This document shows positions 1-11,196 of a DNA stretch of 64,000 nt, piece by piece. How positions within the stretch are numbered: the stretch's first letter is position 1; each line of letters begins with the position of its first letter. The notes beneath the pieces are model-generated. The model made no database searches. It was not told the DNA's origin and was given only the letters and a program-made list of their open reading frames with translations. Both the position numbers and the translations under genes were made by a program. Source of the stretch: Prostheceraeus crozeri (lineage: Eukaryota > Platyhelminthes > Polycladida > Euryleptidae); the NCBI GenBank assembly GCA_907163375.1, contig CAJQUW010004412.1, positions 105,001 to 169,000 of the forward strand, written 5' to 3'.

Positions 1-106
1 AACATTTTACTAACATAACATTCCTAACAACATTATATATACATCTCTATGTAAACATTAGACATAATATGAACTTGTGCTGAATTTCAAAAATATAATC
101 ATTAAT

Positions 107-148
107 CCCTTGAGAAGTCCAAGAAAAGGACTGAAACCGGTCGGGATT
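107..148 (+). ncRNA. Degenerate hammerhead-ribozyme-like motif
   Basis: The order is CTTGAGA, stem AGTCC/GGACT, GAAAC, then a CGGTC arm. This copies the arrangement of a type I hammerhead core (CUGANGA, stem II, GAAA), but the first box does not match the consensus, so catalysis is unlikely. Related motifs with GATAC in place of GAAAC occur at 290-331, 1363-1404 and 2436-2477 (minus) and 3047-3087 (plus). Hammerheads are known from Penelope-like elements; applying that here is inference. Confidence 0.35.
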
Positions 149-187
149 TATATCCTTAGTTTTGATTGCCTTCCTTCGGGCTATTAT

Positions 188-192
<5 letters not shown>

Positions 193-238
<46 letters not shown>
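193..238. repeat. (TA)n microsatellite, left boundary
   Basis: An uninterrupted TA run of about 23 units lies exactly where the first minus-oriented repeat unit begins. A shorter TA tract closes the block at the other side. Confidence 0.95.
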
Positions 239-239
<1 letters not shown>

Positions 240-538
240 GAAAAAAGAGTTACTAAATGAAAAACAATCAAAACTCAGGAGTGACTTGATCCCGACCGGT
301 ATCGTCCAGCTTTGCGGACTTCTCAAGGGATTATGATTTTTATATTTCTTTCTTTCAAAAAACAGAGCACATAGTAAATCTAGCATTTAGCTATAGATAT
401 GAAAAATAATGTTATGGTTAGTAGAGTGTCATATAGTTAGATATCTGTTGGTCATGTCTGCCAACTTTTCTATTATAGTTTCTGTAAGAATATACTTGCT
501 CATTTATCCCATTCATTTGATTAATATCCCTCCAATAA

Positions 539-1459
539 TTAATACATAGTTGATTTGTTGTTGAAAAAAGGACGTTTAGTTCGTTGATTATTTGAAGGAA
601 ATTTGTTACGGCTACTAATTCTTATGAGGTGCTTGTCCGATGTGAAAAATTCAAATTTCGCTTTCCAAATTATTTTACTGTTTCTCTCTTCACCTTCGCT
701 TAGTTGTCTCCACTCTTCTTCCTTCTGTTTAACCTCCTCAGGATCATAAATGGTATGAAAATATTGTTTCATTTCAGCATCAATTGCCTCCACCGTTTTA
801 GTTTTGATATTGGCTGGTGTGCTTTCTCGTAAGGCTCCTTCATATATTTCTGATATTGAATTACATCGCAAGGCCTGATAAAATGAGAATTTTCTTTGAG
901 ATAGTTTCTTCGTCCAGTCCAACTTTGGGATGTTCATTTTTTGAATTTCTCTTGATAGCTCTTTAACTTCAAACTCCATTTCATTTTTCAACGTAATAAT
1001 TTCTGATATACATTTTTGTTTTCCACTTTCATTCTTAAGATTTCTTAGTTCATCTTGAATCGTATGTAACGTACTATCCATGCTTCTACATTTCATAATT
1101 AACATGTCCATTTTATTGTTCAGGATGTCAAATTTAGTATTACCGTCTCCGTTGAATCTTGTAATTAAAATGTCTAACTTCTTATTTAGAATTTCGAATC
1201 TATTATTCATGCACTGTGCTCCCTCCCTAGTTGTTGATGTTCTCCACTTAGCGTCCATTTTGATCAAGTATCCAGAGCAAAGGAGATGAAACTCAAAATG
1301 GCAAATTAATACGAAAAAAGAGTTACTAAATGAAAAACAATCAAAACTCAGGAGTGACTTGATCCCGACCGGTATCGTCCAGCTTTGCGGACTTCTCAAG
1401 GGATTATGATTTTTATATTTCTTTCTTTCAAAAAACAGAGCACATAGTAAATCTAGCAT
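539..1459 (-). CDS. Coiled-coil protein of the 1,073-bp repeat, copy 1
   Basis: An open frame of 306 codons fills most of a repeat unit. I do not recognise the family. The first 65 residues are translated from the hammerhead-like terminal sequence and may be non-coding; a more natural start is the internal methionine of MDAKWRTSTTREG near residue 68. From there the protein shows heptad-like stretches (NNRFEILNKKLDIL, NTKFDILNNKMDML), then a charged region with the motif SFYQALRCNSISEIYEGAL and a basic C-terminus. It has no catalytic motif that I can see. The layout resembles a small nucleic-acid-binding ORF1-type protein of a retroelement, but this is a guess from coiled coil plus basic tail. 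Confidence 0.45.
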   Translation of the reverse strand: MLDLLCALFFERKKYKNHNPLRSPQSWTIPVGIKSLLSFDCFSFSNSFFVLICHFEFHLLCSGYLIKMDAKWRTSTTREGAQCMNNRFEILNKKLDILITRFNGDGNTKFDILNNKMDMLIMKCRSMDSTLHTIQDELRNLKNESGKQKCISEIITLKNEMEFEVKELSREIQKMNIPKLDWTKKLSQRKFSFYQALRCNSISEIYEGALRESTPANIKTKTVEAIDAEMKQYFHTIYDPEEVKQKEEEWRQLSEGEERNSKIIWKAKFEFFTSDKHLIRISSRNKFPSNNQRTKRPFFNNKSTMY

Positions 1460-1611
1460 TTAGCTATAGATATGAAAAATAATGTTATGGTTAGTAGAGT
1501 GTCATATAGTTAGATATCTGTTGGTCATGTCTGCCAACTTTTCTATTATAGTTTCTGTAAGAATATACTTGCTCATTTATCCCATTCATTTGATTAATAT
1601 CCCTCCAATAA

Positions 1612-2532
1612 TTAATACATAGTTGATTTGTTGTTGAAAAAAGGACGTTTAGTTCGTTGATTATTTGAAGGAAATTTGTTACGGCTACTAATTCTTATGA
1701 GGTGCTTGTCCGATGTGAAAAATTCAAATTTCGCTTTCCAAATTATTTTACTGTTTCTCTCTTCACCTTCGCTTAGTTGTCTCCACTCTTCTTCCTTCTG
1801 TTTAACCTCCTCAGGATCATAAATGGTATGAAAATATTGTTTCATTTCAGCATCAATTGCCTCCACCGTTTTAGTTTTGATATTGGCTGGTGTGCTTTCT
1901 CGTAAGGCTCCTTCATATATTTCTGATATTGAATTACATCGCAAGGCCTGATAAAATGAGAATTTTCTTTGAGATAGTTTCTTCGTCCAGTCCAACTTTG
2001 GGATGTTCATTTTTTGAATTTCTCTTGATAGCTCTTTAACTTCAAACTCCATTTCATTTTTCAACGTAATAATTTCTGATATACATTTTTGTTTTCCACT
2101 TTCATTCTTAAGATTTCTTAGTTCATCTTGAATCGTATGTAACGTACTATCCATGCTTCTACATTTCATAATTAACATGTCCATTTTATTGTTCAGGATG
2201 TCAAATTTAGTATTACCGTCTCCGTTGAATCTTGTAATTAAAATGTCTAACTTCTTATTTAGAATTTCGAATCTATTATTCATGCACTGTGCTCCCTCCC
2301 TAGTTGTTGATGTTCTCCACTTAGCGTCCATTTTGATCAAGTATCCAGAGCAAAGGAGATGAAACTCAAAATGGCAAATTAATACGAAAAAAGAGTTACT
2401 AAATGAAAAACAATCAAAACTCAGGAGTGACTTGATCCCGACCGGTATCGTCCAGCTTTGCGGACTTCTCAAGGGATTATGATTTTTATATTTCTTTCTT
2501 TCAAAAAACAGAGCACATAGTAAATCTAGCAT
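1612..2532 (-). CDS. Coiled-coil protein of the 1,073-bp repeat, copy 2
   Basis: This is the second tandem copy of the 306-codon frame at 539-1459, with an identical translation, displaced by exactly 1,073 bp. Identity over the whole unit implies very recent tandem duplication, circular-template integration, or an assembly duplication. The third unit is cut off at 2751 inside this frame, and the inverted partial copy carries only the two ends of the unit. Confidence 0.45.
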   Translation of the reverse strand: MLDLLCALFFERKKYKNHNPLRSPQSWTIPVGIKSLLSFDCFSFSNSFFVLICHFEFHLLCSGYLIKMDAKWRTSTTREGAQCMNNRFEILNKKLDILITRFNGDGNTKFDILNNKMDMLIMKCRSMDSTLHTIQDELRNLKNESGKQKCISEIITLKNEMEFEVKELSREIQKMNIPKLDWTKKLSQRKFSFYQALRCNSISEIYEGALRESTPANIKTKTVEAIDAEMKQYFHTIYDPEEVKQKEEEWRQLSEGEERNSKIIWKAKFEFFTSDKHLIRISSRNKFPSNNQRTKRPFFNNKSTMY

Positions 2533-3175
2533 TTAGCTATAGATATGAAAAATAATGTTATGGTTAGTAGAGTGTCATATAGTTAGATATCTGTTGGTCA
2601 TGTCTGCCAACTTTTCTATTATAGTTTCTGTAAGAATATACTTGCTCATTTATCCCATTCATTTGATTAATATCCCTCCAATAATTAATACATAGTTGAT
2701 TTGTTGTTGAAAAAAGGACGTTTAGTTCGTTGATTATTTGAAGGAAATTTGCTAAGAATTAGTAGCCGTAACAAATTTCCTTCAAATAATCAACGAACTA
2801 AACGTCCTTTTTTCAACAACAAATCAACTATGTATTAATTATTGGAGGGATATTAATCAAATGAATGGGATAAATGAGCAAGTATATTCTTACAGAAACT
2901 ATAATAGAAAAGTTGGCAGACATGACCAACAGATATCTAACTATATGACACTCTACTAACCATAACATTATTTTTCATATCTATAGCTAAATGCTAGATT
3001 TACTATGTGCTCTGTTTTTTGAAAGAAAGAAATATAAAAATCATAATCCCTTGAGAAGTCCGCAAAGCTGGACGATACCGGTCGGGATCAAGTCACTCCT
3101 GAGTTTTGATTGTTTTTCATTTAGTAACTCTTTTTTCGTATTAATTTGCCATTTTGAGTTTCATCTCCTTTGCTC
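2385..3175. repeat. Tail-to-tail inverted junction of the repeat units
   Basis: The minus-oriented unit ends at about 2751 and the same sequence restarts in the opposite direction at about 2754. This leaves a giant near-perfect palindrome with roughly 370- to 400-bp arms and about 20 unpaired bases at the centre. Confidence 0.85.
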
Positions 3176-3192
3176 TATATATATATATATAT
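3176..3192. repeat. (TA)n tract, right boundary
   Basis: A short TA run ends the inverted repeat unit, mirroring the tract at 193-238. Confidence 0.85.
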
Positions 3193-4070
3193 TATTGTAA
3201 ACTTATAAACCTGCAGAGACATCCAAAAATCTGCAACTCGTATTTCTTTCCTGTTTCAGGCGAAAGTTTTGCACTTACAATGAAGCGGCTCGATCCTTTG
3301 TTGAAGGCTAAAGTAAAATTCAACATTCAAGGTGCATTATTTGAGGCCGAGACTCTCTGCACCAGTTCTGCGGAGAAACCAGTACTTGTTCAATTGTAAA
3401 ATGTTAATGTTGAAAGTGATAAAGCGCCATCTGTTTTCAATATTGCTAAGATATACGAAGACATCTGAGTAATTACCCGAATTTTTTCTGTGTTTTTGTA
3501 AATACTGAATATCGCTCATATTCTGACAAGCAGTTGTTAAGATTTGAAGATTTTAACAGAAACATACATGTACATGTACATTGGAAATATTGCTTTTTTA
3601 TTGTTCCCACAAAAATATACATTCACATATTTTTAATCATGATTCCTGATAATAAAACTTCTAACCTTTTGAAAAATCACAACTACGATCTCGAGAAAGC
3701 TGGAGGCATTGAGTCGTTAATAAAACTTGCTTTTTCTGATTAAAAATAGGACCTATATGCTTATTACACTTTTGCTACTTTTTGTTCTTAAAAATTAACT
3801 TGAATATGGTACTTAAAAATAGCTTTTTCCAAGTAAATCGTATTCAAAGTCTTTAAGCAAAGAATGTAATGAACTTTCGAAAGATGAGCACATCTACTTT
3901 ATGGAAATATCACACAGTAAACTTATTTCACTTATCAAAAGAGATCACGACCAAAAACGTCCTCGATGCATGACTTTATCTGGCCAAGATATTTTCCCTA
4001 CATTTGTAATAAAGTAGGTTTTGAAATTCTCTCTGATAGCGGATGCACGCTGAGTGTGATTGTTAGAATC
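3193..4070. other. Intergenic; possible short exon-like stretch
   Basis: This is AT-rich sequence. A pyrimidine-rich TTTCTTTCCTGTTTCAG acceptor-like site at about 3242-3259 precedes an open stretch to 3399 (KRLDPLLKAKVKFNIQG). It could be a host or captured exon, but I cannot identify it. Nothing else is supported. Confidence 0.25.
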
Positions 4071-5056
4071 TCACTCGATGTATTGCCTTAGCACGGCTGA
4101 GGGCACCAAATCCAGCATTTTCAACTTCTGAACGCCAATCTCCAGGTAGTCTCCAAAGCTTCCATCATCGCCATTTCTATCAATATAATTTGGGGGCACA
4201 TATTGTTGATTGCATGCTTCTTTGAAGTTCGTACTTTTCAAATATTTGTGTAAGCAGACAGTAGCTTTCACGATGCTATCAACAGCGCTGCATGCTTTGA
4301 TTGGTCGACGCAAAATCCTCCATCTTGCTGAGAGTATTCCGAACACGTTTTCAACTGTTCTTCTTGCGCGAGAAAGATGATAGTTGAATATTCGCTTTTT
4401 GTCATTCCCATCGATGTCATTTAGATTGTCGGTTAGTTGTCGATTTGACCAGGGTCGCATGATGTTATTTTTCAAGGGGAATCCTTCATCTCTAATGAAT
4501 ACATACGGAGATTTCATGCTGGTCTCTGGTACACTGTAAATCGCTGGATACGAAAATTGCATACAAACATACCAAAATCACATACAATTTGAAACTAGCG
4601 TCTCATGTGAGATTCTGGTATGTTTACAGAGATCGGGTATGTTTTTCATACGAAATCTCACTTACTTTCGTATGTGATTGGTATGTAGCAACGATGGCCA
4701 CATGCTCCATCAATTGCACCCACACAATTTGGGAAATTCCATTTTCTCCAAAAGTCAACAGCAATCTGCTTGAATCTCTCCGCCGTTTGAGGGGCCAGAA
4801 ATTCTTCGCGTAGTATTATCCATAAAGCTTCACAAGTCTCTATAAATATTTGCGAGACAGAAGCATTACTTATCCGGTACTTGATAGCCATGCTTGCCTG
4901 GGAATCTCCACTACTCAAGATCCGTATAGTCAAACAAAGTCTTTCAGCACAACCTATGGGCTGCATGTGAGTTCTCTCATGTTGTATGAGCGGCCGTATT
5001 CTGTTCAATAAATCACGGAAGCGATATTTTGACATCCGGAAATAATTACAGAACAT
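4071..5056 (-). pseudogene. PIF/Harbinger transposase, broken
   Basis: Two minus-strand pieces match a HARBI1-type DDE transposase. The upstream piece (5056 to about 4690) has the helix-turn-helix-like region RISNASVSQIFIETC and the first catalytic aspartate in FPNCVGAIDG. The downstream piece (about 4545-4071) has YVFIRDEGFPL (second aspartate) and LSRARRTVENVFGIL (glutamate) followed by the usual arginine-rich helix. Between them the expected central sequence is missing and replaced by a repeat also present near 29.6 kb. Insertion plus internal deletion make this copy inactive. The Myb-like partner gene of this superfamily is not seen nearby. Confidence 0.8.
4532..4695. mobile_element. Short MITE-like repeat inside the Harbinger remnant
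   Basis: About 150 bp with imperfect inverted ends (ACATACCAA..TCACATAC at each side) and an internal hairpin around CATACGAAAG. A second, inverted copy lies at about 29580-29720. The shared sequence splits the Harbinger coding region. Confidence 0.6.
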
Positions 5057-6286
5057 GTCATGGTCACTGATGAGATCAGGAATTAGAATTCTATATTGTC
5101 AACGTTCCCGTCTTTGTCGCAAAAATTTTCTCATGTAGATGGACCGGGTACGTTTTCTTTTCCGGAGTTTTAGAATCCACAACAATTCCATTGCGAATTC
5201 TGATTCTACATTCATATGTAGGACGTACAAACGGAGTGCTCTACAGAGGTCAATCAATAATCATGTCTAGACATCTGCCGAGCTCTGCAGAGGATGCAAG
5301 AAGACCTCCACATGCATGCGAACTCTGCAGAGGTAAATATAAACCAACCTTAAGGACATAAAAAATTGATGTTATAAAACAACATGAGACCGATGAATAA
5401 AAATGGGAAAAGTGGAAGTAAAACATAGAAATACAATTACACTACTACACCGATTGCTAATGCTACACTATATCTGAGACTACACACGGTGGATAATTGT
5501 AATAGTGGACCAGTGGAAAGTGGGTAATGGAGGTAAACAATAGAACTATAATGACACTCTACTTCACCAAAAGCAATGGAACTATACACACTATGCCTAA
5601 TACCACACATGGAAAATCCTGTTTCTTCACTTGAATTTGTTATCGCCAGTTTCTTAATCTGCCTATATAATATTTCATGGAATCCAACATTTCTTCATTT
5701 GTTCTTCATTTGAAATACAATACATCGACCACTACTTCAGCTACCGATTAAGGGATATAAAACATAATACTGCAGTCCGTCAGTCATCATCAGGTACTCG
5801 TCTAGTTGTGTTTCGACCCCTAGCCTGAGCACTCAAACCCAGACGATCGGGGTCCCACACATAGTTGCTGTCAAAATACTGAATAGGTAATGATATATCT
5901 GGAAAGATATGTCCAGAGACAAGTCAGACATCATTCAAATGTTGCATTTCCTGTCATTCAATTCATCACATCAATAAATACAGAATGTTTTTTGCACATG
6001 TAAACAAATCCTGTTTATCAATCTGTGCCTTTTTTGATTCCCACAAGAAAACAGATCCTGTTCATCCTCGATTTCCATAAAAATGTAATCGTTGTGTGAT
6101 AAATGTACAATCCACAAACTTCGCCTCATTCATCGAGACTTAACAATGGGAGCTCTCTCATCTCCCTTAAGCCATTCTCTCTTCATTGCCCCTCCCCATG
6201 TGATGGCTATAAGCCATTGTTAGTCCTCTCTTCTCCTATGCAGCAAGACGTTAAGGAATATGTAAGTCGTTTGTTGGTCGCGTGCC
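5057..6286. other. Non-coding stretch with CTCTGCAGAG palindromes
   Basis: No gene is recognised. Three related 10-bp palindromes (one variant CTCTACAGAG, two CTCTGCAGAG) recur between about 5236 and 5335. The rest is AT-rich unique-looking sequence. Confidence 0.4.
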
Positions 6287-8155
6287 TCATTGAAATTCAC
6301 AGAGTGAAGTGAATTGTCGAGCCGAGAACAGACCATATTTGTAAAGCGATTCGTTATGTCTTGTCAGAGCATTTTCTGTGTAACTCATCAAGTCATGCTG
6401 AGAATAACCTCTAGATTTCATGATACTTAGTATTTTGTTGGATTTGTGTAAAGCGTCATGTAACTTCGAGCATATTCGACAAAGTCTGACTACTTGTGAG
6501 GTGAAAACATGAAGGACCATCTGTAATGGGATCATGCTCTCCAGAAAAGTCAGTTGCACCACAGAGAAAGAGAAGTCATCCACCTTGTGATATACTGAAG
6601 TTCTCAGGCTGCTCTGTGAGATTTGTATTCTCACATTAAGATAAACTACCTCTTTATTGCTGTTATCATCATTTCTCTCCGTCAACAAGTCAGATGGATA
6701 AATTATTTGAATCAACGAATCAAAGTGTTTAGAATTGACAACACATACATCGTCAGTATCTTGATGTAGGTGATATTAAGCGAGCTAAATGATATCTCTT
6801 AGTTTTTATCAAATTTTGCATAAAACATGTTCGCAGCGTAAAAGGAATAGGTCAGCTAGTAGTGGACTAGAATTTCCTCCCATTGGAAGGCATTTAATCT
6901 GCCTGAAAACTAAATTACCAAATGTCACGTAGGTCTGTGATGATAGGATTGTATGGCTTCTTCTAACTTCTGTTTATCAAAACAGTGATAACCATTACAT
7001 TTATTCATCAAGCAAAAGTACTTACCATATCCAATGCAAATAAATGTTCTATTTTAGGAATTAAACACCAACTGCATAATAGCGAATATGTGATATTCAA
7101 TCAATTTTTGATCAAGATTCGTATATAAGGTTGAAAAATCGAAAACTTGCAATGAATGAACTTGTGTCGAATTTAATCTGTGTAGAAATTCTTGTGTGGA
7201 CTTTATACTCCAGAAACAATCGAAACCGCTGTTTCTCTTAATTGCCATACAATATCTCTGAAAATTGTCATGCAAAATACTTAAGACTGAATTTACTTTG
7301 ATGGAAAGCTTTTTCGATGTGCATTGTCGTGCACCTGCTATGAATCCAAATTTGCATGGAGTTTTGTGAAATTTTGGAATCTAATACAATTTTGGTAATT
7401 TTCTGTCTTTTTCACAGACAGATAGTTTAAACTCGCTTTTCATAATTGTTGTATGTTGCTCAATTACATTCTGCGCTAAAATTTGCTCTGGACCGTAGGC
7501 ATCATTACCCGATATGTTCGCGTGGAAATATCAATTCCCAACTCGGCTAAGAGAATTTGGAGATAAAACTTGTTGCAAATGATGGCTTAATTATTAGATG
7601 CTTTATCAACTGGCGTAATTATGACGTCATTCTGCAATTCTTTCAGATTTTGACCCATTTTGACATTAATTTTGTGTCGATTACTGTGTGCACGAAATCT
7701 ATTCGAAGATTTCTTGGCAAGATATATCCGATCTTTAATCAGTGCCATGATTCTTGATTTCCACGCCGAGAATAAAGTAGCCTCGAGCATTTACTTTAGC
7801 ATTTACTTTACTATTTTAAAATAGCCTCTTATTTACTTTTGTAATATGCTCATCTAATGAATTACTGATTTGAGCTGTTATGGAACTCCAACGGGATTCT
7901 GTGTTTGGTACCAAAACTGAAGAGTTGACGTATGTCTTCATCATCCACAATATCCAGATCACCCGTTATTGCGTGACCATAATGTGGGTAAACAAAATAA
8001 TGCCTCTTGCTACATGAGCATGAATTATTCATGATGTGTATCACACCCTGAAACTTCAGGTTATTAAAAAAACGCCCATAATTGCTCGTCCAAGTAATCT
8101 GCTCGTAGCGCATTGGCAACACAACTGTCTGTGATCTTATCCCTGAATTTATCAC
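6287..8155 (-). pseudogene. Penelope-like element reverse transcriptase, decayed
   Basis: Four minus-strand pieces in different frames lie in the correct order for a Penelope-like polymerase. 8155-7862 has HAITGDLDIVDDEDIRQLF, the upstream conserved region. 7790-7587 has DVIITPVDKASNN, the start of the RT. 7275-7054 has FDFSTLYTNL, the first catalytic aspartate motif. 6715-6287 has VVYLNVRI, SVYHKVDDFSF and the helical RLCRICSKLHDAL region. The frames change at least three times, so the copy is dead. The YADD-containing block between 7054 and 6715 is not readable, and no GIY-YIG endonuclease follows before 6287. An N-terminal extension may run to about 8312. Confidence 0.8.
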
Positions 8156-10657
8156 TCAAGTCACAATCTCGCACACTGCACTGAAGGTATCTAGCGAACA
8201 TTGACTTTTCATTTTTGGCTGGTGTTCCTGTGTTGCTCCTGTGGGTGCTCCTGTGTTGCTCGGAATTTATAAACCACACAATTCTAATGTTCACTTTGAA
8301 CGAATGATACAATTTCTTTAAAACTCATCATGTAATACATCAAATGTTAGTTTCATTATGCAATTTACGCATGGGCAGATCGAATATTCCCGCAGAACAA
8401 ATTCTGATGTTTTCAATTCAATTTAGCAATGGCAATATCATTAACATCACCTTTCCGATATAATCTTCGTATTAACGAGTGTTTCTTTTTTGAAAGCATC
8501 AGTCCTTGTGATACGGGGATGGGAATGCATCCTCAATTTTATTTTATCTCAAGCAAAAGCTTCTTTCGTTGGTAATAAGCATAGAATTAGATTCATCTGC
8601 ACGCGCTTCAGTTTCCTAGAAAGGAAGAGTTATAATATCGAAATGGCACATCAGAGAATTAGACAACTTGGTCCTTCTTGAATGGATAATTCGTGTGTCG
8701 CTTGATATTGGAAATGGCAAACAATAAGCTGTCAGCAGGGGACACCAGAGCCAGTGAGAGATGCGTGCGTGCTGTGACATCACTTCGCACACACCAAAAC
8801 ACACATCGTCTAGCTAACATTCGATTCAGTGTATTCACTATGCAGCAAGGAATGGTGAGAAGACGATGATGAAATCATCAAGTGAACTAATTTTCGCACG
8901 CCTGCTACTTTTTTTAACAATAATCGGAAGGGCCAACATTATGGAGAAAACTTGGACGCAATGATCTGAATTCTTTGAATCTGAAGAAATTTCGGCAATC
9001 GAAGCACTTTGCTGGAACTCACATTAATCCGCAAGCGACGAACGAGGTTTTTCCTATCTCTGTAAGGTACTAGGAATTCCTTTTTGCCCACTTAATAGGT
9101 TCCTCGATCTGCCGGCGATTTCGAATTAATCACACTTCTAGCAAACCGAAGAAGATAAACAAAATATTTAATTCTGTGAGCAGAAGACTGTCTAAAGACT
9201 GCTTGAAGTCACCACTATTAAAGCCAAAATGCAGTCATAGCCGCTTTGTTCATTCCTACAAGCGCAGTCTTCCGACAAGCAGCGATGAGGACGAAACCAC
9301 CCCATTCCGTATATTCCGTAATGAAACACTGACAATCTCTTTTTCTAATATCTAAAATATCAAAATTATCTTTAGAAACATTATGACCAAAATGATTGAA
9401 ATTTATGTAAAATTTTGAGAGTGGCATATCACCATGTGTATCATCGACAGCTACTGAATTAATTGACATTGAAGGCGCATATACACGGGTTAACTTAGTG
9501 AACTTCCATGAAATATCGCGCGTCTTGCTACACCACACACACCCTCTACTTTGCAGAGTGTGTCGGTCAAGTAAGTAACCTCTTGCACGGCAAACTACCT
9601 GTGACGGTCCACTAGCAGACTACAACAGCCACAGAATTCGATTGCTTAAGCGCTTCACTTTACTGGAAGTACAGACTAATTGAAAACGATGCCAAATGCC
9701 GGAACTAGCAAGTGCACTGTAAATCTCTCAAAACCAGTCACATGCGAAGGATGCATGCTAAAATTTTTTTTTGATGTATTTCTGAATCTACTTGCATGCT
9801 TTTCGCATGCCATTTCAGCCGTGGTGTGCTTTCCATACTAAAAGCCATAACAGCGCAATGTTAAAGAAAAGCATCAATGATATCTAAAATATGTTGATTT
9901 AAGGCCTTTTGTCAATAAAGATCACACTAATGTTGCATGATGCTTACTACTGTTTTGTAAGTAGTGAGATTATGACATTCAAGAGTCAAACTTGAAATAC
10001 TGAATTCGATTTTAATACAAGTAAGTGTAAGAAATTTCATAAATAATCAATACGTATTCATCTATCAACATGCATTATGTAATTTTGGAATTAATCATAT
10101 TATCAATCCGAAATAAAAACAATCGGTTGAATGAATTGACGCTAATGAACTTGGTTCATTTACTCTACTTTATAGTAGAGCTAACCAAACGTTCTGTTAA
10201 TGTTACTAGGCATGCAGTACCAATGACGAGATGCAGCATAAAATTCACAATAAAGCTAATCTAGTTAAATACCACACTATCAAAAAGAAATATCCACGAC
10301 TGCTATTACTGAAAAAAAGTTATTTGACAGCAGTATGTAATGTATATATATTTTTTCTACTGTGTGACCTAAAGCTTTACATAGCACAGTGGGTCAGAAG
10401 CTGGCAAAACCTCAAAAAAAGATTTTTGAAATTCTTCTTGAATCATTGTATTTATTGTTACAGATGTTCTGGCTAGCAGATATGCATAAATTTTGGTTCA
10501 CTTGTTTGAATCGTTTTGATTTTACAATATTTTAAATCTGTCTGTTGTATTCAAATTACGTTTCGGTTCGTGAAGTTTACAGATTGGGTCCTGAAGATCT
10601 CATCCATAAATCAGTTGGTAAGTGATCATTTTGATCATTTTTTACTTTAGTTTAGTC
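8156..10657. other. Intergenic, no convincing gene
   Basis: Several short open frames occur but none resembles a known family. The longest (9218-9538, minus) has no motif. Around 9713-9830 a repeat-like stretch with CATGCGAA and GCATGC inverted pieces starts with CACTGTAAATC, recalling the MITE at 4532. 10070-10657 is AT-rich and leads into the Polinton TSD. Confidence 0.4.
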
Positions 10658-10663
10658 AACATA
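10658..10663 (+). repeat. Polinton TSD, left (AACATA)
   Basis: The six bases immediately before the left TIR are repeated directly after the right TIR at 27021-27026. Six-base duplications are typical of Polinton integration. Confidence 0.95.
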
Positions 10664-11196
10664 AGTAGTATATAGTGTGACATCCGGCGCGACGCTTCGC
10701 TTCGCTTTGCTTCGCTTCGCTTGCGCCGGATGTCACACTTTTGCGGGTTTTTTCAAAAAATCAAAATTTCAAAAATTTAGGTAGACTTCAAATTTCACGT
10801 GGCCGAAGACCGAAGGGGGGAAAATTTAGGTAGTGACAAATTTTCAAAAAACAAAATTTCAAAAATTTAGCCGGTCTCAAAATATCACGTAATCTCAAAT
10901 TTGAGATTAAGATCATTTTTTTACTTTGAAAATCATGACCGTTCAAGGACACCGAAAATCATAAAAGTTAAGAATCTCAAAATTTGAGAATTACAATTTT
11001 CATTGCTTAAATCATGACCGTTCCAGGACACCGAAAATCATAAAAGTTGAGAATTTCAAATTCATGAATTTTATCCATCTTTCAGGTTTTTAAAATATAT
11101 CATGTGACTAATAATATTTCTTTAAAAATGGAAGAAACAAAAGTGGAAGGAACCTCAAGAATATATCCTTCGTTATCATATGAACGTAGTTCTACT
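10664..11196 (+). repeat. Polinton left terminal inverted repeat
   Basis: This pairs with 26488-27020; both are 533 bp with about ten differences by eye. It contains the terminal hairpin, GC-rich TTCGC repeats, two copies of a roughly 65-bp block around ATCATGACCGTTC, and the start codon of the first gene at 11128. Confidence 0.95.
10674..10739. repeat. Terminal hairpin, left end
   Basis: A perfect 17-bp stem (AGTGTGACATCCGGCGC and its complement) encloses a 32-nt loop made of TTCGC-type repeats, only ten bases from the element end. The mirror copy is at 26945-27010. Confidence 0.95.

Larger units (their letters stand above)
1..3192. mobile_element. Tandem/inverted PLE-like or retrozyme-like repeat block
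   Basis: Three head-to-tail copies of a 1,073-bp unit (about 239-1311, 1312-2384 and a partial 2385-2751) are followed by an inverted partial copy (2754-3175). A diverged copy of the same terminal sequence lies in + orientation at 1-190. (TA)n tracts bound the block. Full copies 1 and 2 show no difference by eye. The tandem and inverted arrangement and the hammerhead-like motif in each unit recall pseudo-LTRs of Penelope-like elements or retrozymes; that assignment is inference. No reverse transcriptase is present here. Confidence 0.5.

Noticed and set aside
3266..3399. Host gene exon
   Set aside because: A single acceptor-like site and a short open stretch are not enough; kept only as a note on the intergenic region.
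4545..4680. Genuine intron in the Harbinger transposase (GAAA|GTAAGT donor seen)
   Set aside because: The same sequence occurs elsewhere as a repeat, and the protein segment expected between the two halves is missing, so insertion plus deletion fits better.
5785..5830. CTGATGA/GTCGAAAC pieces that suggested another hammerhead (minus strand)
   Set aside because: The boxes are in permuted order with too little sequence between them to form stems I and III.
9218..9538. 106-codon minus-strand open frame as a gene
   Set aside because: No recognisable domain, no supporting context, and surrounded by non-coding DNA.
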